Source: Gemmatimonadaceae bacterium (GTDB taxonomy: Bacteria; Gemmatimonadota; Gemmatimonadetes; Gemmatimonadales; Gemmatimonadaceae). From it: DNA of 64,000 nucleotides. The stretch lies in assembly GCA_036496605.1 (NCBI GenBank), contig DASXKV010000004.1:124001-188000 (forward strand). The letters run 5' to 3'. Positions 8,573 through 16,919 of the stretch are shown here, piece by piece (position 1 is the first letter of the stretch; every line of letters starts with the position of its first letter). The position numbers and the translations under genes are program-made. A model generated the notes under the pieces. It did no database searches, was not told where the DNA came from, and saw only the letters and a program-made list of their open reading frames with translations.

Positions 8573-10831
8573 ATGATGCTCGGACCCTTGCTTCTTCTTC
8601 AATTGGCTGTTGTTGCGCCGCACCCGGAATCGACCTACAGCACGACAGCGCTCGCGTCCTTCATTGCCGAAGCTGCGGCGAAGAACCGCGTTCCGCCGCC
8701 AGCGCTACGCGGCTATCGCGCTCGTGTGGAATCGGAGCTTTCGCTCATCGTGCGTGACACGCTCGGTCGAGAGCGGGCGGCGCAGGTGGAGCAGTTCGCG
8801 ATGAACGCGACATGGGACCGAGGTCAGCGCTATGATCTCCGCGTCGTTGGCTACCGCTCGGAGTCGGTCGGGGTTCCCTACTCCGCAATGTCGTTCGCCC
8901 GTAGCTGGACGATTCCGTACCTCTATGGCGACCGCTTGACGTTAGGCGTCGACTTCTCAACTAGCGGATCGCGGCAAAGACCTGACACAGCGGGCAGAAA
9001 GCGACAGCATGACCGAGCGGGCGACACTTTACACGCCGTTCATCCTTTGGCCCTCGATCGCGAGCGGTACTACCGCTACTCCGGCGGTGATACGATCGCG
9101 CTGCTGCGATCGCGGGAGAGGACGATACCGATCGTCCGCGTACACGTGAGACCCGTCTTCGATTCAGCTGCGCGAGAGACGAGAATCGCCGCGTTCGAGG
9201 GAGAGATCGACTTCGACGCCGTGCGATTTCAGATCGTGCGCATGCGCGGGCAGTTCGTCGCGACGCCAGGTCCAACGCGCTCGCGGCCATTCCTCGCGCG
9301 GCTCCCGGGCATCGTGGCCGTCGCCTACGTGGAGTACGTGAACGCCGAAGTGGACGGCCAATACTGGCTGCCGGCGTTCCAGCGATCGGAGTTCCAAGCT
9401 TCCATTGCACCGTTAGGCGCGCAGCGCTCGATTTTCAGGCTGGTCTCGCGATTCGCCGGTCTCGATGTCGATCAGGATCTTCGGGCGATTGCAGCCGACA
9501 GCGCGAGCGTGGTTCTCTCGGCACGGGACCAGCCCGAGGTCATCCGGCGACGGCTCACCTTTGCACCAGCGGATAGCGTGAGCCGCTTTCGAGACTGGAT
9601 TCAGCCGCTGGGCGGCGCCACCGAAAGTGTCAGCGGCTCGGATTTCGACGATCTGGCGCCCGACGCCTGGCGAGCCGACGGTCCGCCACGTTTCGACTTC
9701 ACGCCGACGAAACTCGACGAAATCTTTCGCTACAATCGTGTCGAGGGAGCGTACACCGGACTCGCCATGGGTGAACGGTTTCGCGATGCTCTGCCCGGCC
9801 TGACGGCGCACGCCTACGGTGGCTGGGCGTGGGGTGATCAGACGCCTCGAGGCGGCGCGTCGCTGATCTACGGACACGGACCCTGGACGACGGCGCTTCG
9901 CGCCGAGCGGATTCTGGCGAGCACGAATGATTTCACGCCGCCGCTCGAAGGCGGTAGCGATGCGTTTGGCGCGCTCTTCTTCGGTGTCGACGATCAGGAC
10001 TACGTGGAGCGGAACACCGCCAGCGCGAGCCTAACGCGGGCGATCGGTTCGGTGCACGGAGCGCTGATCACTCTCCAGGGTGGCGTCGCCGGCGACAGGT
10101 CGCGGTCGGCGACAATCGATCGCTCCATGCTCGGCATCGGCCACTTTCGAATCAATCGCGCGAGCGCGTTGGGCAACTACGTATTGGCGACCTCCACCCT
10201 CGAAATTCATCCGGACGTCACCGGAGTGTTTCTCGAGCCCGGAATTGGTCTCACTGCCTCCTACCAGGTCGCAAGCGGTGACCTGGCTTGGCGGCGTTCA
10301 GAACTTACCGTGGCGGCGCGCCGCAACATTAGTGACTTCGTAATCGCTGCCGTTGCACAAGGCGGCATCGTGCAGGGACGTTCCATTCCGCCACAGGCGC
10401 TCTTCGAACTTGGTGGCGAGAACGCCTTGCCTGGTTACGAGTACAAGGAATTTGCGGGGGATCGGTCTGCAACGGGCGGCATCCTTACGAGCTACACGTT
10501 TCCCGTGCTTCGCCGGCCTTGGCGGATCGTACGCTCGTTCATGCTTCCCGGGCTGAGCCCAGGCCTGGCGACCGGTGTGCAAGGAGGCTGGGCCGAGGCA
10601 TCCAACCCCGCAGTGCTCGCATCGATTCAACGCCTCGATCCAAACGCAGCACCCGACTGCGCCGCGCTCGGCAACTGCCCGGCGCCGCTATCCGTGCCGA
10701 CCAATGGAGTACGCGCTACGGTCGACGTGCGGCTGACCTTCTTCGGTGGGTTGATCGGCGTTGGCGTCGCACGCGTGGTCGACCGCGCGTCGCCGTGGCG
10801 CCTGGCGTTTCGCTTCGGCCAGGAGTACTAG
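8573..10831 (+). CDS. outer-membrane beta-barrel protein of unknown function
   Basis: The 752-residue protein starts with a short hydrophobic signal region. A periplasmic N-terminal half follows (residues about 30-370, including RGYRARVESELSLIV). A C-terminal half has alternating amphipathic strands ending FRFGQEY; the final aromatic residue is typical of barrel recognition by BamA. The plan resembles large DUF5686-like proteins of Bacteroidota, but I cannot assign a family with certainty. It lies 25 bp after the ABC-F gene and overlaps murB by four bases at the convergent ends. Confidence 0.72.
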   Translation: MMLGPLLLLQLAVVAPHPESTYSTTALASFIAEAAAKNRVPPPALRGYRARVESELSLIVRDTLGRERAAQVEQFAMNATWDRGQRYDLRVVGYRSESVGVPYSAMSFARSWTIPYLYGDRLTLGVDFSTSGSRQRPDTAGRKRQHDRAGDTLHAVHPLALDRERYYRYSGGDTIALLRSRERTIPIVRVHVRPVFDSAARETRIAAFEGEIDFDAVRFQIVRMRGQFVATPGPTRSRPFLARLPGIVAVAYVEYVNAEVDGQYWLPAFQRSEFQASIAPLGAQRSIFRLVSRFAGLDVDQDLRAIAADSASVVLSARDQPEVIRRRLTFAPADSVSRFRDWIQPLGGATESVSGSDFDDLAPDAWRADGPPRFDFTPTKLDEIFRYNRVEGAYTGLAMGERFRDALPGLTAHAYGGWAWGDQTPRGGASLIYGHGPWTTALRAERILASTNDFTPPLEGGSDAFGALFFGVDDQDYVERNTASASLTRAIGSVHGALITLQGGVAGDRSRSATIDRSMLGIGHFRINRASALGNYVLATSTLEIHPDVTGVFLEPGIGLTASYQVASGDLAWRRSELTVAARRNISDFVIAAVAQGGIVQGRSIPPQALFELGGENALPGYEYKEFAGDRSATGGILTSYTFPVLRRPWRIVRSFMLPGLSPGLATGVQGGWAEASNPAVLASIQRLDPNAAPDCAALGNCPAPLSVPTNGVRATVDVRLTFFGGLIGVGVARVVDRASPWRLAFRFGQEY

Positions 10832-11856
10832 AACTCGCCGATAAAGCCGATCTCGGGCTCGAGCTCAAGGCTGTGCTTCTCGAAGACTTGTCGCTGTGCA
10901 ATCGCGATGAGTTCGCGGACGTCTCGCGCTGTGGCGTGGCCCAGATTCACCATGATGTTCGCATGGATGTGAGAGATCTGAGCGTCGCCAACGCGGAACC
11001 CCTTGAGGCCGCACTGATCGATTAGCCGTCCCGCGCCAACCCCTTCGATTTTCTTGAAGACCGAGCCGGCGCTCGGGTGCCAATCAAGCCACGGGTGCTT
11101 GCCGCCGCGCCAGCTGAGATTCTCCTGCATGATGCGGTGAAGCGTTGCCGGGTCGCCCCTAGTTAGGCGAAAGGTTGCGGCGAGTACGATGTCCCGACGG
11201 TGGTGAAAGACCGTGTCGTCGTAAGCGAAATTCACATAATCGGGCCCGACCGTACGACGGTCATTTTCTTCGCTGAGTATCTCGCACGACTCGAAAACCT
11301 CAGCGATGAACATGGTCCGTTCGCGCTCGGGAGCGGGAGAGAGGAAATGGAGGTTCTGCCACACCGCCCCGCCAACGGTGCTGGGTATGCCGACGTAGTG
11401 CTCCAGTCCCGACCAGCCGCGGCGCACCGATTCAAGGATCAAATCCTTGACCACCGCACCGCTTTCGGTCCACAGCGTGCAATCAACGTCGTGTTCATCG
11501 AAGTTCGAGTGTCGGGCCGTGTTTCGAATTACGAGCCCGCGAAAACCCTTGTCGCCAATGAGAATGTTGGCGCCGAGGCCAAGCAGGAAATACGGCACGT
11601 CGAGCTCGCGGGCGATGAGCACAGCATTCGCAAGCTCGTCGGCCGTAGTAGCTTCGAAGTACAAGTCGGCTGGTCCGCCAATTCGGAAGGTGGTGTACGG
11701 TGCGAGAGTCTCATCACGACGCAGACGTGATGACGAGCCGTTGTCGGCGCGAGTCGCCTGGTTGGCGCTCGCGGCGATGCGTTTGGCGACGCGGTCCAAT
11801 CGACTGAGTTGTTCTTTGTCGCGGGCGTTGATCGCCGCCACCGATGAGCCAGACAT
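10828..11856 (-). CDS. murB: UDP-N-acetylenolpyruvoylglucosamine reductase MurB
   Basis: MurB reduces UDP-GlcNAc-enolpyruvate to UDP-MurNAc in peptidoglycan synthesis, using FAD and NADPH. The 342 residues include TTFRIGGPADLYFEA, the FAD motif LGLGANILIGDKGFRGLVI, and GWSGLEHYVGIPSTVGGAVWQN. The C-terminal substrate domain has WHPSAGSVFKKI (active-site Ser), LIDQCGLKGFRVGDAQISHIHAN and the final Glu-containing PEIGFIGEF. The ATG at 11856 avoids overlap with the divergent M16 peptidase. It is isolated from other mur genes. Confidence 0.96.
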   Translation of the reverse strand: MSGSSVAAINARDKEQLSRLDRVAKRIAASANQATRADNGSSSRLRRDETLAPYTTFRIGGPADLYFEATTADELANAVLIARELDVPYFLLGLGANILIGDKGFRGLVIRNTARHSNFDEHDVDCTLWTESGAVVKDLILESVRRGWSGLEHYVGIPSTVGGAVWQNLHFLSPAPERERTMFIAEVFESCEILSEENDRRTVGPDYVNFAYDDTVFHHRRDIVLAATFRLTRGDPATLHRIMQENLSWRGGKHPWLDWHPSAGSVFKKIEGVGAGRLIDQCGLKGFRVGDAQISHIHANIMVNLGHATARDVRELIAIAQRQVFEKHSLELEPEIGFIGEF

Positions 11857-11872
11857 GTCCAGAAAAGAAATA

Positions 11873-13273
11873 ATGGGGGCACGCCTCACGCCATGGCGCT
11901 GCATCTTGCTTGTCGCCCTGAGCGCAACGACGCTTGCGTCGCCAATCCTCGGCCAACGCGCGGAGTTGGAGCGGCGCATCCAGCGCCAGGTGCTACCGAA
12001 CGGACTCGAGGTGATTGTCGTCCAGAATCGCGGTGTCCCGCTCGTGACGATCGAGGTGGATGTGCGAAACGGCTCGTTCACGCAGGGTCCGCAATTCGAG
12101 GGATTGTCGCACCTTTACGAGCACATGTTCTTCAAGGCGAACACGGAATATCCGGAGCCGGACCAGTTCGTCGCCCGTGCCTCGGAGCTCGGAGCGGTGT
12201 TCAACGGACAAACCCGCGAAGAGATCGTCAACTATTACGTCACGCTCCCGGCCGATAGCCTCGAGGGCGGGATGCGTTTTCTCGCCGCGCCACTCAAGGG
12301 TCCCCTGTTTCGGCAGGACGAGTTGGAGCGCGAGCGCTCCGTTGTGATCGGCGAGTACGATCGAAACGAATCGAGTCCGTTCTACCACTTCACCACCGCG
12401 ATCGACAAGGCGCTTTGGACGACAGCGTGGAGTCGGAAGAACCCGCTGGGTGAGCGCGACGTCATTCTCCGGACGACGCCGGAGCAGATGCGCTTCATTC
12501 AGCAGCGATACTACATACCGAATAACTCGGCGATCGTCGTCACGGGTGACGTTGCCCCCGATCGCGTCTTCGCGATCGCGCGATCTGTCTTCAGTGACTG
12601 GAAACGCGGTCCGGATCCGTTCGCGGCCGATCCGATTCCACCCGTGCCGCCGCTCGAGCACACAAAGGGCGTCATCACCGAGCAGCCGGTCGGGTCCGTC
12701 GTCGTTATGCTGAAGTGGGAGGGGCCAAGCGCGGTGCAGGGTCCCGCATCAACCTACGCGGCGGACGTGTTTTCAGATGTTCTAAACCAGTCCGGCTCGC
12801 GCTTCCAGAAGCGACTCGTCGACAGCGGTCTTTTTCAGTCGATTGGCGTCAATTACTACACACTGAACCACGTTGGACCAATCACGATTGCCGGCGAGAC
12901 GACACCCGAGAAGCTTCGGGAGGCGTTGGCGGCGCTCGACGACGAGATTGGCAAGGTGACCACGCCGGACTACTTCAGTCAGGAAGAGCTGGAATTCACG
13001 AAGCAGCATCGCATCGTGGATGCGATGTTCCAACTCGAGCGTGCGTCGGGGTTCGCGCATCAAATCGGGTTCTGGTGGGCGGTGACAGGCCTCGACTATT
13101 TCTACGGCTACACCGATATGATGGCCAGGCAGACGCCCGAAGATCTGCGCAATTACGCGAAGAAGTACATCATCGGTAAACCGCACATCGTCGGTGTGCT
13201 TCTGTCGCCGGAGATGCGCCAGCGAATCGGTCTCACCGAAGCCGAGCTCGCAACGCCGCGGGGCCAACCATGA
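11873..13273 (+). CDS. M16 zinc metallopeptidase, catalytic subunit
   Basis: The 466-residue protein has a signal peptide (MGARLTPWRCILLVALS, cleaved near SPILGQ). An M16A domain pair follows with the inverted zinc motif HLYEH (HxxEH) and the downstream Glu region EEIVNYYVTLP. The zinc ligands are intact, so this is the active partner of a PqqL/insulinase-like periplasmic peptidase. An upstream ATG at 11855 is possible, but the one at 11873 has an A/G-rich leader. Its stop overlaps the start of the second M16 gene (ATGA), so translation is probably coupled. Confidence 0.92.
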   Translation: MGARLTPWRCILLVALSATTLASPILGQRAELERRIQRQVLPNGLEVIVVQNRGVPLVTIEVDVRNGSFTQGPQFEGLSHLYEHMFFKANTEYPEPDQFVARASELGAVFNGQTREEIVNYYVTLPADSLEGGMRFLAAPLKGPLFRQDELERERSVVIGEYDRNESSPFYHFTTAIDKALWTTAWSRKNPLGERDVILRTTPEQMRFIQQRYYIPNNSAIVVTGDVAPDRVFAIARSVFSDWKRGPDPFAADPIPPVPPLEHTKGVITEQPVGSVVVMLKWEGPSAVQGPASTYAADVFSDVLNQSGSRFQKRLVDSGLFQSIGVNYYTLNHVGPITIAGETTPEKLREALAALDDEIGKVTTPDYFSQEELEFTKQHRIVDAMFQLERASGFAHQIGFWWAVTGLDYFYGYTDMMARQTPEDLRNYAKKYIIGKPHIVGVLLSPEMRQRIGLTEAELATPRGQP

Positions 13274-14610
13274 TCAGGGCGATCGCACTGGCGGCCCTTC
13301 TCGCGGTCGCGCCGGGAGTCGCCAAGTCGGCAGCGCCCATTCCAGTCGCGACGGCCAACGCGTTTGCCGCCGCCGACACGTCGACATCGGAATTCGACGC
13401 CGATGGTATTCACGTCATTCTTCGCCACAACAATGCGAGCGATGTCATCGCGGCGAATCTGTACTTGTTAGGCGGCGTGCAGCAGCTGACGCCGGCGACG
13501 CAGGGTATCGAGGCATTTCTCCTCGCGGCGTCCGAGCGTGGAACCAAGCGCTATCCGAAGGACGCGCTGCGCATTGCGACGAACAAGACGGGCAGTGTCA
13601 TCACCATCGAGCCCGAAGACGACTGGACGGTCTTTGGCCTCCACGCGCTGCGCGCAACGCTCGATTCGAGCTGGTCGATCTTTGCGGACCGTGTGACGAG
13701 CCCGGCGCTCGACAGCAGCGACGTCGAGCTCGTACGAGCACAATTGCTCGCCGCGGCCAGCCAGCAGCGTCTCCATCCAGACGCGGAGCTTCGGATCGTC
13801 GCGGACAGCTTGCTGTTCGTCGGACATCCATATGCACTTTCGACGGAAGGAACCGAGCGATCGCTGGCCGGCATATCCCAGGCAGCGCTGAAGGCGTACT
13901 TCGCGACTCAATTCGTGAAGTCACGCATGTTGCTCGTCATCGTTGGCAATGTCGAGCGCCCGCGAGTCGAGGCGTTGGTGCGCGGAACGCTGGCCAAGCT
14001 TCCGGCGGGCAGCTATCGCTGGACGAGTCCGCCCACCGTGAAGAACGACAAGCGCGCACTCGTCGTCGAGTCGGCTCAGCTCCCGACGAACTACGTCATC
14101 GGCTACTACGCCGGCCCGCCGGCATCCAGCCCCGATTACAATGCGTTGCGTGTCGCCACCGCTGTACTCTCAGGCCGTTTCTTCACGGAGATTCGATCGA
14201 AGCGAAACCTGAGCTACGCGGTCGATGCACCGTTCATCGAACGCGCGGTCGCCACGGGCGGCGTGTACGTGACCACCGTGGATCCGGAGCAGACGCTTCA
14301 GCTGATGCGCGACGAGATCGATGAATTGCAGACGGAGCTCGTGGATCCCGCGGGTCTCCGGCGACTCGTGCTTCAATTCATCACCGATTACTTCCTGAAA
14401 AACGAAACGAACGCGGACCAGGCCACGTTCCTGGCACGCGCGGAGCTGTACGAGGGAGACTATCGCACGGCGGATCGGTTCGTCGACAATCTGCGTCAGG
14501 TTAGGCCCGAGGACGTCCGGCGAGCCGCTCGTGACTACATGCACAACTTCCGCTTCGTCTATATCGGCGATCCGAGCAAGCTGCCGAAGGACTATCTCAA
14601 TCGGTTTTAA
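13270..14610 (+). CDS. M16 peptidase family, non-catalytic partner subunit
   Basis: The 446-residue protein has a signal peptide (MIRAIALAALLAVAPGVAKS). An M16 fold follows in which HxxEH is absent; the equivalent stretch reads GIEAFLLAASERGT. The R/Y substrate-binding motif typical of inactive M16B subunits is kept (RSKRNLSYAV). M16B enzymes work as heterodimers of a zinc subunit and this kind of partner, and the four-base overlap with the upstream gene fits that. The stop overlaps the convergent phosphatase gene. Confidence 0.9.
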   Translation: MIRAIALAALLAVAPGVAKSAAPIPVATANAFAAADTSTSEFDADGIHVILRHNNASDVIAANLYLLGGVQQLTPATQGIEAFLLAASERGTKRYPKDALRIATNKTGSVITIEPEDDWTVFGLHALRATLDSSWSIFADRVTSPALDSSDVELVRAQLLAAASQQRLHPDAELRIVADSLLFVGHPYALSTEGTERSLAGISQAALKAYFATQFVKSRMLLVIVGNVERPRVEALVRGTLAKLPAGSYRWTSPPTVKNDKRALVVESAQLPTNYVIGYYAGPPASSPDYNALRVATAVLSGRFFTEIRSKRNLSYAVDAPFIERAVATGGVYVTTVDPEQTLQLMRDEIDELQTELVDPAGLRRLVLQFITDYFLKNETNADQATFLARAELYEGDYRTADRFVDNLRQVRPEDVRRAARDYMHNFRFVYIGDPSKLPKDYLNRF

Positions 14611-15419
14611 CCGACCGACCGTCCGCCGCCGCCGAGAAGCTCGCGTGCCGGCGCGGCAATCGCCGCGTTCGTGGCGATTATGCTACCGCCGAATGCGGTA
14701 TCCTTTCCCTGCCAGTCGCTGAACACGCCGCCTGCCTCTGTGATTGCCGGGTAAAGAGGCGCAGAGTCCCAGGGACCGACGATCCCGTCGACCATGACCT
14801 CAGCGCGTCCCGTGGCGACGAGCAGATAGCCGTAGCAATCGCCCCACGAACGACTGATAGCGGCAGAATCCGCAAGGCGACGCCATCCGTCCCGCAGGTC
14901 GAGTGTGCGCGAGAATCGCTCATCCGTCGTGAGAACGGTTGCGGCACTGATCGAGCTCGTCGCCGACACATGGGCGCGTGTTCCATTCCACCAACAGCCG
15001 AGGCCCGTCGCGGCGACGAGCATCTCGTCTAGCGCCGGAAAGAACGCCGCACCCGCGAGCACCGCATCATCCTCACAAACCGCGATGAGACTTCCCCAGA
15101 GTGGAACGCCGCGCACGAACGTCTTCGTCCCATCTATCGGGTCGATGAGCCAGCGCCGCTTCGCGGCTGGCAAATGCGTACCGAACTCCTCGCCGACGAC
15201 ACCGTCGTCCGGAAATCGCTGCGCAATCCACTCGCGGGCGGCCTGCTCCGCACTGCGATCGGCAATCGTCACTGGCGAGCCGTCGGTCTTGGACTCGATA
15301 GTCAGCGCAGAGCGAAAGTGACGCAATGCAACGCTACCCGTGCGGCGTGCGAGCTCCTGCACCGCCTCGAGGAGCAGCGTTCGGTCGGCACGTTGTGTCG
15401 AAGTCGACGGCATCCTCAC
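14607..15419 (-). CDS. hisN: inositol-monophosphatase-family phosphatase, likely histidinol-phosphatase HisN
   Basis: The 270-residue protein has the family metal-binding motifs GEEFG, WLIDPIDGTKTF and PWDSAPLYPAITEAGG. The segment RSWGDCYGYLLVATGRAEVM is characteristic of HisN-type histidinol-phosphate phosphatases rather than SuhB. The neighbouring gene upstream is HisA-like, which supports a histidine link. The GTG start overlaps the stop of that gene (GTGA); an ATG two codons later is an alternative. Other members of the family act on inositol phosphate or PAP, so the exact substrate is inferred. Confidence 0.83.
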   Translation of the reverse strand: MRMPSTSTQRADRTLLLEAVQELARRTGSVALRHFRSALTIESKTDGSPVTIADRSAEQAAREWIAQRFPDDGVVGEEFGTHLPAAKRRWLIDPIDGTKTFVRGVPLWGSLIAVCEDDAVLAGAAFFPALDEMLVAATGLGCWWNGTRAHVSATSSISAATVLTTDERFSRTLDLRDGWRRLADSAAISRSWGDCYGYLLVATGRAEVMVDGIVGPWDSAPLYPAITEAGGVFSDWQGKDTAFGGSIIATNAAIAAPARELLGGGGRSVG

Positions 15420-16105
15420 GCGCCGAACTCGTGAGCAATCTGCCGCCCGTCGAGCGCGCCGTCGAGGAAGCGCGCAGCGTCGATCACGGCGCTGGAAATG
15501 CCGCGGTGCTCCAGCGCGCGCAGGTCGTTGATGCTTCCAACGCCGCCGGCAACGGACACGCAGAAGCGCGATTGCTCCGCGACGTCCTCGAGCAGCGCGA
15601 GCTCGGTCATTCCCAGTCCCTCTTCCGAGGCACGAACGGTCACGACCAATTCGCGAAGGGGAAGGTTGTTGAGCTCATCGACCACATCGAGGATGTCGAC
15701 GGGCAGCGTCCGAACCCAACCACGCCTAACGACGCGCCTGTCGCGAACGTCGGTCGCAACCCCGAGCGACCCGGGATAAAGGTCCGCCATGTCTGCCAGC
15801 CACTCGGGCTCGTCGAGACCTCGACTTCCCACCACTACGTAATCGACGCCCACTCGTAGTAGTTGTTCAATCTCACTCGCGGAGCTCACGCCCGCGACCT
15901 GAACATTTGCACTTGTCTCACCAAGGATGTGCTCGACTGAGCTCAGGTTCGAGTTGCCGGCGTCCTCCATAACGTGAATTCGTCGAAAACCGAGATCGGA
16001 CAGACTGTGCAACACTTCATCGGAGTAACCGAACCGGACGCGCCCAACGGAACTCGAGCTAGGTCCGGCCGCGTCGTGCAAGTCAATCGCAGGAATGGCG
16101 ATCAT
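15416..16105 (-). CDS. HisA-like TIM-barrel protein with altered active site
   Basis: The 229 residues begin IPAIDLHDAAG like HisA (ProFAR isomerase) and keep QVAGVSSASEIEQLL, YVVVGSRGL and SVAGGVGSINDLRAL at the expected places. The second catalytic Asp, found in HisA within TDI-RDG, is missing; the region reads LVVTVRASEEGLG. The first phosphate-binding GGG is also altered. It may be a diverged isomerase or a non-catalytic paralogue. A strong AGGAG site precedes the ATG. It overlaps and probably couples to the HisN-type phosphatase gene. Confidence 0.75.
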   Translation of the reverse strand: MIAIPAIDLHDAAGPSSSSVGRVRFGYSDEVLHSLSDLGFRRIHVMEDAGNSNLSSVEHILGETSANVQVAGVSSASEIEQLLRVGVDYVVVGSRGLDEPEWLADMADLYPGSLGVATDVRDRRVVRRGWVRTLPVDILDVVDELNNLPLRELVVTVRASEEGLGMTELALLEDVAEQSRFCVSVAGGVGSINDLRALEHRGISSAVIDAARFLDGALDGRQIAHEFGA

Positions 16106-16114
16106 CTGCTGCTC

Positions 16115-16240
16115 CTAACGCAGTTCCTGCAGAAAATCGATGGTCGGCAAGAATAGACAATCCAGGACCGACAAGGCAGAGAGCGAAACGCGTTGCACGC
16201 GACGGCCTTTGTGAATAGTCTCACACTCCCGGCAAACCAC
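16115..16240 (-). CDS. possible 41-residue ORF leading the hisA-like operon
   Basis: A short reading frame ends nine bases before the hisA-like ATG. It would start at a GTG (VVCRECETIHKGRRV) and contains one CxxC. The peptide looks protein-like and the hisA-like Shine-Dalgarno begins at its stop codon. The start has only a weak ribosome site, and the region is also the promoter zone for the divergent cupredoxin. It could be a leader peptide, the remnant of a zinc-ribbon gene, or chance. Confidence 0.28.
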   Translation of the reverse strand: MVCRECETIHKGRRVQRVSLSALSVLDCLFLPTIDFLQELR

Positions 16241-16304
16241 GAGCTCGCCGCGCGCGCCAAGGGTATTTCCGGCTGTAGCTTGAACCGACTGAGGTATTCT
16301 ATCA

Positions 16305-16808
16305 ATGAAGCTCTGGACTCTGGCGGTGTTGGCGATTGCAGCCACCATCGCCTCATGCGGCGAAATGAAGGGTAGCTCCGACTCGACCGCCACAGCGGCC
16401 ACGCCGACCCCTGCGGCCGCGACGGCGCAGTCTGCGACCGGAGAGACGGAAGCGCCGGCGCCAATTACAGGCCAAACCGTCGAAGTGAAGATGCTACAGG
16501 ATGCGCAGGGGAATTACCGCTACGATCCCGCCGATGTAACGATTAAATCGGGCGACGGCGTGAAGTTCATCATGGTCTCGGGCGGATCACACAATGTGGC
16601 CTTCGATCCGGCGCTTATTCCCGCCAACGCCAAAGCCCAGCTGTCTGCCAACATGCCTCAGCAGGTATCTGAGCTCTCCAGTCCGATGATGATGAACCCG
16701 AACGAGACATACACCATCTCCTTCGGAAAAATGCCGCCCGGTACGTATGCGTATCACTGCACACCGCACCTGACGTTTGGCATGAAGGGCACGATCACAG
16801 TTCAGTAA
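16305..16808 (+). CDS. cupredoxin (plastocyanin/azurin-like) lipoprotein
   Basis: The 167-residue protein has a lipoprotein signal with Cys18 (TIASCGE) and a low-complexity Ala/Thr/Pro linker (about 24-52). A single blue-copper domain follows. The type-1 copper ligands are all visible: His in GGSHNV, then Cys and His in YHCTPHLTFGMKG, with the Met two residues after the Phe-Gly pair's Phe. It should be anchored in the periplasm and carry single electrons, for example to a terminal oxidase or nitrite/N2O reductase, but no partner is adjacent. Confidence 0.92.
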   Translation: MKLWTLAVLAIAATIASCGEMKGSSDSTATAATPTPAAATAQSATGETEAPAPITGQTVEVKMLQDAQGNYRYDPADVTIKSGDGVKFIMVSGGSHNVAFDPALIPANAKAQLSANMPQQVSELSSPMMMNPNETYTISFGKMPPGTYAYHCTPHLTFGMKGTITVQ

Positions 16809-16919
16809 AACCGACCAGCGTCCGCGCCGATGACCGGGAGCTATCGCCGCCGCGCCTCTCGCTTCCGGTCGCGAGCGCCTCGAGCAGGTGTACGCTTCCT
16901 GCGAAGTTAGTCCAACGTC

